DNA of 64,000 nt, from assembly GCA_020639295.1 (NCBI GenBank), contig JACKGY010000003.1, positions 62,001 to 126,000 on the forward strand, in the 5' to 3' direction. The notes under the pieces are model-generated. The model was given only the letters and a program-made list of their open reading frames with translations, searched no databases and was not told the DNA's origin. Origin of the DNA: Planctomycetota bacterium. Its GTDB lineage: Bacteria; Planctomycetota; GCA-002687715; DRQF01. Below are positions 43,013 to 51,121 of the stretch, piece by piece; positions within the stretch are counted from its first letter, which is position 1; each line of letters starts with the position of its first letter. Position numbers and translations under genes: made by a program.

Positions 43013-43528
43013 ATGGAACAGAATCTGGACACGATGATCGACGAGAGCGTGCTGGGCTCGGCCCTCGAATCCATCTGGCTGAACGTACTCGGCGCGCACC
43101 CCGAGCGGGCCCCGATCGACCATCTGCTGGTTCCCGAGGAGTCGTACTTCGCCGGGGTCAGCATCACCGGGGTCTGGAACGGCGCCTGCGTGTTCAGCTG
43201 CTCGGAGGCCCTCGCCCGGCGGATCACGGCGCTGATGTTCGGCAGCGATCCGGACGACGTCACCGCGGATGACCTGCGTGACGCCCTCGGAGAGATGGCG
43301 AACCTGCTCGGTGGCCAGGTGAAGGCCCTCGTCCCCGAGGGCTCGGACATCTCCCTGCCGGTCGTGGGTTCGGCCCCGGGCGCGGGCATCTCCTTCATGG
43401 CCTCGAAGGAGATGGCCGGATTCGACGGCCTCTTCTGCGACGAACCCTTCCGCTTCCAGGTTTCCTTCCTGGACCCGTCGGCCCTGCCTTCGCGGCGCCG
43501 CGGCGATCAGGTCGGTCCCACCTCCTGA
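43013..43528 (+). CDS. CheX/CheC-type chemotaxis phosphatase-like protein
   Basis: A 171-residue protein with the CheC/CheX/FliY active-site signature in DALGEMANLLGGQVKALV (E and N of ExxN). The preceding VSITGVWNGACVFSCSEALA matches the typical strand and helix of the CheX fold. Such proteins dephosphorylate CheY-P. It starts five bases after cheR. Its last 22 bases overlap, tail to tail, the end of the gene on the opposite strand. Confidence 0.85.
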   Translation: MEQNLDTMIDESVLGSALESIWLNVLGAHPERAPIDHLLVPEESYFAGVSITGVWNGACVFSCSEALARRITALMFGSDPDDVTADDLRDALGEMANLLGGQVKALVPEGSDISLPVVGSAPGAGISFMASKEMAGFDGLFCDEPFRFQVSFLDPSALPSRRRGDQVGPTS

Positions 43529-44964
43529 ACCGGGGCCTCGGCCCCGGCTTCGAGCTCGCGGCGCGGCGACACGGTCACCAACATGGTGAACAGGATCGTC
43601 GGAGCGATCTGCAACAACAGTCGGTTGAGCGAGGTCGCGAGGTGCCAGTCCTGGTCGTTGGGGGTCAGCACGTAGACCATGAACCAGCCGGCGGCACCCC
43701 CGAACGAGACCAGCCACAGGAAGATCTCGTGGCGTTCCAGCCGCAGTCGGCGATAGGCGAGGCCGACCGTGGCGAGGATGCCGATCAGCGGCCAGAAGCC
43801 ACCCCAACGCCGGAAACTCGGCCAAGGGTCCTCGGCCGATGGCCCTGGGGTGAAGGGCCAGGCCTCGGCGCCGAAGGCCTCCGCGACCTTGTGCCAGCGA
43901 TCGGGTCGGGAGATCGACTCGGCGAACTTGCCCTCGATTCCGGCCATGAGGTCGTTGCGCGGTGCCCAGCCCAGTTTGAAGAGGACGAAGGCGGCGAGGA
44001 TCGGCAGGGCGCCCAGGAAGAGGCGAACCAGCTCCTTGCCCACCCGTAGGGCCGGGCCGTCCCGGAAGCGCAACAGGATGAAGCCCAGGAGCAGGATGAT
44101 GACCAGGGGCTGGCCCTCGTTCTTGGTCCAGATCGCCGCGGCCAGCATGAAGCCGGTGAGCAGGAGCGGTGGTCGTTCGACCGCGCGCGCCGATAGCCGC
44201 GAGGCGAGCCCGCCGGCGCCGGCGAGAATGAAGTAGGCCAGGGCCAGGTCCGCGTACTGGCGGCTCGACCAGATCAGGACCTGGGGCAGGGTCGCGACCA
44301 GGGCGCCGCCGAGGTCGGCCCGGATGGTGCCGACGAAGCCGCGCAGGAGCCGGCGCATGAGGAGCGGCAGCCCGACCACGAAGGAGGCCTGGATCAGGTG
44401 CTGGGCGCCGTGACCCTCCTGGCCGGCCAGGGTCCAGAACGCCGCCGTCGTGGCCGACATCAACAGCGGATAGTCCATGTGGTGGGCGGGATCGAGCTCG
44501 AGGATCAGTCCGCGGTAGTCGGCTCCCGCCCGGGCAAGGAACCGGGCGGCGTAGTTCCAGATGGCCATCGAATCGAAGCCACCCCCGGGTCTGGCCCGCA
44601 CGGCGTCGAGGAAGCACCAGAGACCGAACAGCAAGGTGGCGAAGAAGATGGCCCGGGCGGCCAGGGCCGTGCCGCTGGCCCGCGGCGAGCCCGGATCGGG
44701 TGGGAATTCGCGTTTCGGGAGCGTCGCCAGCCCCGCGACCAGGAAGAAGCTGCCCAACACGAACAGGCCGCGCGGCGGGGATTGGGCCAGGTCGAGGCCG
44801 AGGAACCAGAGGGCCGAGAGGAGACCGAAGCCCAGACCCGGGGCGAAGGGCAGGGCGGCGCGAAGCGTCACCCAGAACCGTGCTCCCGGCTGGGCATAGG
44901 CCGTGGCCGCGATCAACAGGCCGCCACCGAGGACCAGGGCCTGGACCACCAGGAAGGCGCTCAC
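43507..44964 (-). CDS. Multi-spanning membrane protein, glycosyltransferase 39-like
   Basis: A 485-residue membrane protein with about eleven hydrophobic helices. The acidic loop segment FDSMAIWNYAARFLARAG, the periplasmic LELDPAHHMDYPLL and later TKNEGQPLVIILLLGFILLR resemble GT39/ArnT-like transferases that use polyprenyl-phosphate sugars. The start is GTG at 44964, overlapping the stop of the upstream gene as GTGA. Assignment is by topology and weak motif similarity, so the sugar and acceptor are unknown. Confidence 0.65.
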   Translation of the reverse strand: MSAFLVVQALVLGGGLLIAATAYAQPGARFWVTLRAALPFAPGLGFGLLSALWFLGLDLAQSPPRGLFVLGSFFLVAGLATLPKREFPPDPGSPRASGTALAARAIFFATLLFGLWCFLDAVRARPGGGFDSMAIWNYAARFLARAGADYRGLILELDPAHHMDYPLLMSATTAAFWTLAGQEGHGAQHLIQASFVVGLPLLMRRLLRGFVGTIRADLGGALVATLPQVLIWSSRQYADLALAYFILAGAGGLASRLSARAVERPPLLLTGFMLAAAIWTKNEGQPLVIILLLGFILLRFRDGPALRVGKELVRLFLGALPILAAFVLFKLGWAPRNDLMAGIEGKFAESISRPDRWHKVAEAFGAEAWPFTPGPSAEDPWPSFRRWGGFWPLIGILATVGLAYRRLRLERHEIFLWLVSFGGAAGWFMVYVLTPNDQDWHLATSLNRLLLQIAPTILFTMLVTVSPRRELEAGAEAPVQEVGPT

Positions 44965-45476
44965 GGTCGCTCTCCCGCGCGCATGATCGCGATGTTCCGG
45001 CTCACCCGATCCACCATCACCTCGCGTTTCTCGCGGATGCCCCAGTCGCGGAACTTGGCGATTTCCTGGTCGAGGACCTTGGGGTCGGAGAAGTCGCAGA
45101 TCAGGTACTCGCCGGCGTCCAGCCGCCGGAACACGACCGGCCAGTCGAGCTCGGTGTCGAGGATGCCGGGGATGATCGCGTACTGGATGGAGTGCAGGCG
45201 CGTGTTGGTGGAGGCGTCGATCCGGTCGCTGAGGAAGATGGCGCGATCGATGCCGCGGGCATTCCTGGCCAGCTCCCGGTAGCCCTCGCCGTCCCACCAG
45301 ACCGGCGAGCTGACCACCGTGTCCACCTCGAAGGAACGCGCCTGCCAAAGGGCGACCAGGGCCGGCAGCAGGAAGACGATCAGGACCAGATCGACCGGGG
45401 CGAGACGCGCGGCCCTCCGGGGCGGAACGGGGGCCTTCGTGGCGCTCGGGGCGGATTCCATGCTGGCGGCTTTCAT
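44961..45476 (-). CDS. Single-pass membrane protein, hypothetical
   Basis: A 171-residue protein with one membrane helix (VDLVLIVFLLPALVALW, about residues 28-45) and an extracytoplasmic domain. The domain resembles the soluble C-terminal part of some GT39-family proteins (DWPVVFRRLDAGEYLICDFS). It is translationally coupled to the membrane transferase that follows, so the two may act as one unit. The start at 45476 precedes the basic N-terminus. No recognised domain. Confidence 0.6.
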   Translation of the reverse strand: MKAASMESAPSATKAPVPPRRAARLAPVDLVLIVFLLPALVALWQARSFEVDTVVSSPVWWDGEGYRELARNARGIDRAIFLSDRIDASTNTRLHSIQYAIIPGILDTELDWPVVFRRLDAGEYLICDFSDPKVLDQEIAKFRDWGIREKREVMVDRVSRNIAIMRAGERP

Positions 45477-45614
45477 CAGGCGGATCGAATCGACGACGGA
45501 TTGTAGCGGGTCGGCGACGGGGCGTCGAGCCGGCGTGAAAGCCGGCCACCGGGGGGTTATCGTTCCGGGTGACGGCATTCCCGTCACCGGTCCCGATACG
45601 GAGACGGTCGCCCC

Positions 45615-47555
45615 ATGTCGCAGCATCTGCCCATGAGCCTCGAGGAGGCCCGACGGCGCGGCGTCGAGCAATTCGACGTCGTCTTCGTCAGCGGGGATGC
45701 CTACGTCGACCATCCCTCCTTCGCCAACGCGCTCCTGGGCCGGGTCCTCGAGGCCGCCGGCTTCAGCGTCGGCATCCTGGCCCAGCCCGACTGGCGCTCG
45801 GTGACCGACTTCCGTGCCCTCGGCCGCCCGCGGCTCTTCTTCGCCGTGTCGGCCGGGAACATGGATTCCATGATCAACCACTACACGGCCAACAAGAAGC
45901 CGCGCTCCGACGACGCCTACTCGCCCGGCGGTCGGTCCGGTCGCCGACCGGATCGGGCCACCGCGGTCTACGCCCAGCGCTGTCGCGAGGCCTTCCCCGA
46001 GGTGCCGGTCATCGCCGGTGGAGTGGAGGCCTCGCTGCGCCGGATCGCCCACTACGACTACTGGAGCGACACGGTCAAACCCTCGGTCCTGATCTCGAGC
46101 AAGGCCGATCTCGTGGTCTTCGGCATGGGCGAGGGCCTGATCGTGGAGATCGCCCGTCGGCTGGCCGCGGGGCGCGGGCTGGACTCGCTGCGCGACCTGC
46201 GCGGCGTCGCCTACCTGCTCGGGGCGCGCGAGGAGCTGCCTCCTTTCGCCGACTCGATGTTGGGTCCGGGAACGCCCGCTGACCACGACCGTCGGTTGCC
46301 CTCCTTCGAGGAGGTGAAGGCCTCCAAGCCCGACTTCGCGCGCGCGACGCGCATCCTCCACCACGAGAGCAACCCGTTGAACGCCCGCCGCCTGCTCCAG
46401 GCCCACGGCGATCGCCTGGTGGTCCAGAATCCGCCTTCGCTGCCGGTCACCGAGCAGGAGCTGGACTCCTACTACGACCTGCCCTACACCCGGCTGCCTC
46501 ATCCGGCCTACGGCGACGACAAGGTCCCGGCCTGGGAGGCGATCAAGACCAGCATCACGGTCATGCGCGGCTGCTTCGGCGGTTGCACCTTCTGTTCGAT
46601 CACCGCCCACCAGGGGCGCATCATCCAGTCGCGCTCGCTCGGCTCGATCGAACGCGAGGTCGATCGCCTGGCGGAGACCAGGGGCTTCACCGGGGTCATC
46701 TCCGACATCGGCGGTCCGACCGCCAACATGTACCGGATGCGCTGCACCCGGCCGGAGATCGAGGCCAAGTGCCGGCGACTCTCCTGCGTCCACCCGACCG
46801 TCTGCAAGCTGCTCGGCGTCGACCACGGACCGATCAAGGAGGTCATGCGCGAGGTCCGCCAGCATCCCGCGGTCAAGAAGGCCTTCGTGGCCAGCGGCAT
46901 CCGCACGGATCTCGCCCAGCGCGACCCGGAATACGTGGCCGAACTCGCCCGCCATCACGTTGGCGGCATGCTCAAGGTGGCGCCCGAACACAGCCATCCC
47001 GACGTCCTGGCGGCGATGAAGAAGCCCACCATCGAGGACTTCGAGGGCTTCCACGAGGCCTTCATGAAGGCCAGCGAGGAGGCCGGCAAGCGCCAGTTCC
47101 TGGTGCCCTACTTCATCGCCTCCCATCCGGGCAGCGGTCTCGAGGAGATGATCCACCTGGCCCAGTTCCTGAAGCGGTCCGGACATCGCCCGGATGCCGT
47201 CCAGGACTTCATCCCCGGCCCGATGGACATGGCGACCGCGATGTACTACACCGGCCTGGACCCGACCACGTTGAAGCCGGTGGCGGTGGCCCGTAAGCTG
47301 CGCGACCGGCGCTTCCAGCGGGCCCTGCTCCAGTTCTTCAAGCCGGAGAACTGGTTCGAGGTTCGCGACGCCCTCCTGGCCGCCGGCCGGGAGGATCTGA
47401 TCGGGGCCGGCCGCGACTGCCTGATCCCGGCGAAGCCACCGCGCGAGGCCCTCGCCGCCCGCCGGGGCGACGACCAGGGTGAGGACCGGAGCGGCTCTCG
47501 TTCGACCGGATACCGTCCACATCGACGCGGCTTCAAGAAGAACCGCCGCAACTGA
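45615..47555 (+). CDS. YgiQ family radical SAM protein
   Basis: A 646-residue YgiQ-type radical SAM protein. The N-terminal DUF3362-linked region starts DVVFVSGDAYVDHPSFANAL, the cluster motif is GCFGGCTFCSI (CX3CX2C), and VISDIGGPTANMY and LKVAPEHSHPDVL are family landmarks. The family is widespread but its reaction is not established. The C-terminus is Arg-rich (YRPHRRGFKKNRRN). The esterase gene starts 10 bp downstream. Confidence 0.95.
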   Translation: MSQHLPMSLEEARRRGVEQFDVVFVSGDAYVDHPSFANALLGRVLEAAGFSVGILAQPDWRSVTDFRALGRPRLFFAVSAGNMDSMINHYTANKKPRSDDAYSPGGRSGRRPDRATAVYAQRCREAFPEVPVIAGGVEASLRRIAHYDYWSDTVKPSVLISSKADLVVFGMGEGLIVEIARRLAAGRGLDSLRDLRGVAYLLGAREELPPFADSMLGPGTPADHDRRLPSFEEVKASKPDFARATRILHHESNPLNARRLLQAHGDRLVVQNPPSLPVTEQELDSYYDLPYTRLPHPAYGDDKVPAWEAIKTSITVMRGCFGGCTFCSITAHQGRIIQSRSLGSIEREVDRLAETRGFTGVISDIGGPTANMYRMRCTRPEIEAKCRRLSCVHPTVCKLLGVDHGPIKEVMREVRQHPAVKKAFVASGIRTDLAQRDPEYVAELARHHVGGMLKVAPEHSHPDVLAAMKKPTIEDFEGFHEAFMKASEEAGKRQFLVPYFIASHPGSGLEEMIHLAQFLKRSGHRPDAVQDFIPGPMDMATAMYYTGLDPTTLKPVAVARKLRDRRFQRALLQFFKPENWFEVRDALLAAGREDLIGAGRDCLIPAKPPREALAARRGDDQGEDRSGSRSTGYRPHRRGFKKNRRN

Positions 47556-47565
47556 GGAGAAGGTG

Positions 47566-48300
47566 ATGAAGAGGAAACTCGACGCCTGGAAGAGCCCGAA
47601 TCTCGACAAGGAGATGCCGATCGTCCGCTACGGCGACTACGGCGCTCCGATGCTGTTCTTCCCGACCGCGGCGGCCGACTATCTCGAGTACGAGCGCTTC
47701 CAGCTGATCGACGCGATCGGGCGCTACGTCGACGACGGCCTGGTGACCATCTTCTCGATCGACAGCGTCAACAAGGACGCCTGGCTGAACGAGGACATCC
47801 ATCCCGCGGAGCGGGCCGCGCTCCAGGTCCGCTACGATCGCTACGTGCGCGACGAGGTGGTGCCCTACATCGAGTCGGAGTGCCAGACGCCCGGCATCGG
47901 CATCACCACCACCGGCGCGAGCTTCGGGGCCTTCCACGCCCTCAACGCCCTGCTCAAGCACCCGACCCACTTCAGTGGCACCATCGCCATGTCGGGCTGC
48001 TACGACATCCGGAGCTGCTGCGACGGCCACCACGACGAGAACGTCTACTTCAACAATCCGATCGAGTTCGTGCCCAACATCCACGACCCGGCACTGCTCG
48101 AGGCCCTGCGCAAGACGCGCATCAGCATCGTCACCGGTCAGGGCGACTACGAGAACCCCGAGTTCTCGAAGAACATCGCCGGCGTCCTCCAGCAGAAGGG
48201 CATCCCGGTCAACCTCGATCTCTGGGGTCACGACGTGAAGCACGACTGGCCCTGGTGGGAGCGGATGCTCAACCACTACATCCCGACCTACTTCGCCTGA
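47566..48300 (+). CDS. Alpha/beta hydrolase, esterase-family protein
   Basis: A 244-residue esterase D/antigen-85-type hydrolase. The nucleophile elbow is TTGASFGAFHALN (GxSxG with Ser in GASFG). His in GHDVKHDWPWW and an Asp in VTGQGDYENP complete the expected triad. There is no signal peptide, so it is likely cytoplasmic. The ATG at 47566 follows GAGGAGAAGGTG. It ends directly against the opposing gene with no gap. Confidence 0.85.
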   Translation: MKRKLDAWKSPNLDKEMPIVRYGDYGAPMLFFPTAAADYLEYERFQLIDAIGRYVDDGLVTIFSIDSVNKDAWLNEDIHPAERAALQVRYDRYVRDEVVPYIESECQTPGIGITTTGASFGAFHALNALLKHPTHFSGTIAMSGCYDIRSCCDGHHDENVYFNNPIEFVPNIHDPALLEALRKTRISIVTGQGDYENPEFSKNIAGVLQQKGIPVNLDLWGHDVKHDWPWWERMLNHYIPTYFA

Positions 48301-50154
48301 TCAGTCGAGGCCGCGGATGAACTCCGCGGCGTAGCTGCGCACCTCCTGGCCGTTGAGGACGTGGAAGGTGCGCAGCCGGTCGATCAGGCCGGCGGAGAAG
48401 CGCGACAGCGGGATGTGCAACGGCTGCCGGCCGTAGTGCCGGGCGAGGCGTCGCCACGAGGCCTTGAGCGGCGTCGGCGAGACCACGGCCACGTGCCGTT
48501 CGCTCGAGTGCAGGAAGGCGCCGGCGAGGAGTCGCTCCTCGAGGGTGTCGTGCCGCCTGAGGCCGGGGTCGGACCAGATGTCCGGGATCGGCCGGGGTGG
48601 GAACAGGAAGAAGGCGCCGCCATAGCGGGCCCGGGCGACTCCGGGACCGACCATGTCCTGGTGGAAGTCGCTGGCGTAGAAGACCAGGGTCGACTCCTCC
48701 TGGTGTTCGGCGTACCAGGTCGCGCGCCAGGGATAGCGGCTCGGCTCCGCCTCGGGATCGAAGAGGAAGACCACCACCTCGATGTCGCCCCGGGCGGGCG
48801 GGATCTCGCGGACGTAGAGCTTGCCCGTGTGCCAGTTGCGCAGGGTCTCGCGCATGTCGAGCCCGTCCTTCAACGAGCTCGAGAACTCCTCGACCCGGGC
48901 GAGGTCCTGCGACAGGAGCAGACGCGCCTGCTGCCGGACGTGGGTGTGGAAGCTCTCGATCCGCTCGTCCTCCGGCGGCCAGGAGCACTGCTTGCGCGCG
49001 TCCCAGACCTGCTCCCAGCGGCGCTTCTCCGGCGGCTCGGGCTCCCGTCTCAGCGCCAGGCTGCGCCATTCGAAGGCCTCGCCGGGCAGACGCGAGACCG
49101 CCTCGAAGACGCCTTCGAAGGGCAGCTCGATCTGGCCGATGCCCATGCGCGCCTCCGGCCCGCCCGACGCCGGTGCCTCGACCTCGTACTCGCGTGCCGT
49201 CTCGAGCAGGGTCAGGGCGAAGTCGTCGCCGAAGACCTGCTTGGCGCCCTCGACCAGGGTGACCAGGTCCGGACGCAGTCGGCGGTCGAGAAGGGTCAGG
49301 TTGCGGACGTACTGCAGATAGACGGCCTGCGCCGCCATGCCGAGGCGCCGCAGCGCGCGCGGCTTCTTCTCGCCATGGCGATCACGGGACTCGAGCAGAA
49401 GCTCCTTGATGCCGTCGATGCCGAGGTTGGCCTCCTCGAAGACCTCGCGTCGGCGGCGCTCGTAGAGCGCGGTGACGAAGGGGAGTTCGGCCAGGAGGAA
49501 GGGCAGGGTCTCGCGCGCCACGGGATGGGTCCGGATCGGCGCGAAGTAGTTCTCCGGTTCCGGGTAGGGCGCGCGACGGCGATAGGCGTCGACCACCCAG
49601 GGCCAGTCCAGGATCGAGCAGACGGCCAGGATCGCCTCGTGCTCCAGTTCGAGCTTGTGCAGCTCGAAGGCCAGGTGGCGCTGTCGCCGATCGGCGCTCG
49701 AGCCGCCCGGGGGCCGTGGGACCACCGGCAGGAGCGCGGCCGCGAACTGCTCGGGCGACAGGCAGCGCAGGGCGTAGGGGTCGGGGTAGCTGCCCTCGCT
49801 GGCCTCGTAGTCGCGCTGTTCGAGGTCGATGAAGGCGCAGGGGCGATGGCGCTGGCGGGCGCTGCGGAGGAGCCGGATGACCGCCTGGCAGGGATCGATC
49901 GGCACGTAGGTCTGCCGTTCGGCGTCGTCGCTCGCGGACTGGGTGACCACCGAGATCCGGGGCAGCTCGTCGATCGCGGCCAGGACCTCGTCGCGGAAGC
50001 TGGGCGGCAGCGGCACCGCGACGCAGTCGAAGTCGCGGCGCAACATCTCGTCACGCAGCGCCAGGGCGTAGTCGACGCTCCCGTGGACGACCGGGAAGAG
50101 ACGCAGGCGCGGCGACAGGTCGAAGATCGCGTCGTTGCGGGCCGCGGGCTTCAT
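48301..50154 (-). CDS. Uncharacterised protein, partner of MoxR-type ATPase
   Basis: A 617-residue cytoplasmic protein I do not recognise with confidence. The N-terminus (LFPVVHGSVDYALALRDEML, CVAVPLPPSFRDEVLAAID) resembles in pattern the His/acidic openings of TraB/EreA-fold domains that pair with MoxR ATPases (DUF5682-like). No clear family motif follows. The middle is helical; the last 120 residues are strand-rich (DIEVVVFLFDPEAEPSRYPW). It starts one base after the AAA+ gene, so they are almost certainly co-translated partners. Confidence 0.6.
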   Translation of the reverse strand: MKPAARNDAIFDLSPRLRLFPVVHGSVDYALALRDEMLRRDFDCVAVPLPPSFRDEVLAAIDELPRISVVTQSASDDAERQTYVPIDPCQAVIRLLRSARQRHRPCAFIDLEQRDYEASEGSYPDPYALRCLSPEQFAAALLPVVPRPPGGSSADRRQRHLAFELHKLELEHEAILAVCSILDWPWVVDAYRRRAPYPEPENYFAPIRTHPVARETLPFLLAELPFVTALYERRRREVFEEANLGIDGIKELLLESRDRHGEKKPRALRRLGMAAQAVYLQYVRNLTLLDRRLRPDLVTLVEGAKQVFGDDFALTLLETAREYEVEAPASGGPEARMGIGQIELPFEGVFEAVSRLPGEAFEWRSLALRREPEPPEKRRWEQVWDARKQCSWPPEDERIESFHTHVRQQARLLLSQDLARVEEFSSSLKDGLDMRETLRNWHTGKLYVREIPPARGDIEVVVFLFDPEAEPSRYPWRATWYAEHQEESTLVFYASDFHQDMVGPGVARARYGGAFFLFPPRPIPDIWSDPGLRRHDTLEERLLAGAFLHSSERHVAVVSPTPLKASWRRLARHYGRQPLHIPLSRFSAGLIDRLRTFHVLNGQEVRSYAAEFIRGLD

Positions 50155-50155
50155 C

Positions 50156-51121
50156 TCAGAGTTCCTCGTCCTCGAGGTCGTCCTCGTCGTCGTCGTCGGG
50201 ACGGAGCGGGTCGTCGGGACCGAAGAAGAAATCGGCGAAGCCGCTGGGCAGCTGTTCCATGCCCAGGCTGCGTCGCCGCCGATCGGCCAGCGCGTCGAGG
50301 TCGAGCGCATCGTCGCCCAGCACGGCGAGGACGGCCTCGCGCCAGGCCTCGTCGCGCCCCAGGGGGTGGGAGGGGTCCTGGGCCAGGCGCTTCAGCGCGT
50401 AGCGCAGGACGTTCAGGCCGTCGCGGGGCGAGAAGTCGAGATCGAGCCCGTGCGCCTGCTGGAGGAAGTCGACGGTCAGCGCCAGCATCTCCGCGTCGGC
50501 GAAGGGCAGGTGATAGGAGAGGATGGCGAGTTCGTCCTGGCGGTCCGGGAACTCCAGGCCGAGCGTGGGCTGCAGCCGGGACAGGATGTAGTCGGGGATC
50601 TCGAAGGTCGACTCGTCCTGGTTCATGGTGACGCAGCAGCGGAACTCGGGATCGGCCGGGATGGTGATGCCGGCGATGATCGACTCGACGTAGCGGCGGT
50701 GATCGAGCAGGGGAGCGAGCGAGGCCCAGCTCTTCTCGTTCATGCGGTTGCCCTCGTCGAGCACGCAGATCCCGCCGCGCAGCATGGCGCTCACCAGCGG
50801 CGACGCGTGGTAGCTGATCCGGCCATCCTGGGCCAGGACCGGCGTGACCAGAAGGTCTTCGGGGCGCGTGTCGGCGGTGCACTGGAAGACCCAGAGCGGC
50901 TGGCCGCGCTCGGCGGCGGCGGCCATGGCCAGCGTGGTCTTGCCCATGCCGGGCAGACCGACGATGCGCGGCGAAAGCGGGCGATCGGACTCGGCGATCA
51001 CCAGCCAGCAGGCCAGGAGCTGGCGGATCACGTTGCGCTGGCCGATCCAGCTCTGATCGGTGGCCACCGGGGCCGCCAGGTGGATCTCGACCCCATCGAT
51101 CGAGACCTTGCGTTCATCCAT
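50156..51121 (-). CDS. MoxR-type AAA+ ATPase (second copy)
   Basis: A 321-residue AAA+ ATPase. Walker A is GLPGMGKTTLAMAAA, Walker B is GGICVLDEGNRMNEKSW, and the sensor region is CCVTMNQDESTFEIPDYILS with the Arg of LSRLQPTLGLEFP. The C-terminus is very acidic (DDDDEDDLEDEEL). It is not orthologous to the MoxR at 20856, whose partner genes differ. ATG at 51121 is preferred; a GTG at 51127 gives two extra residues. It overlaps the MutS-like stop by eight bases. Confidence 0.88.
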   Translation of the reverse strand: MDERKVSIDGVEIHLAAPVATDQSWIGQRNVIRQLLACWLVIAESDRPLSPRIVGLPGMGKTTLAMAAAAERGQPLWVFQCTADTRPEDLLVTPVLAQDGRISYHASPLVSAMLRGGICVLDEGNRMNEKSWASLAPLLDHRRYVESIIAGITIPADPEFRCCVTMNQDESTFEIPDYILSRLQPTLGLEFPDRQDELAILSYHLPFADAEMLALTVDFLQQAHGLDLDFSPRDGLNVLRYALKRLAQDPSHPLGRDEAWREAVLAVLGDDALDLDALADRRRRSLGMEQLPSGFADFFFGPDDPLRPDDDDEDDLEDEEL

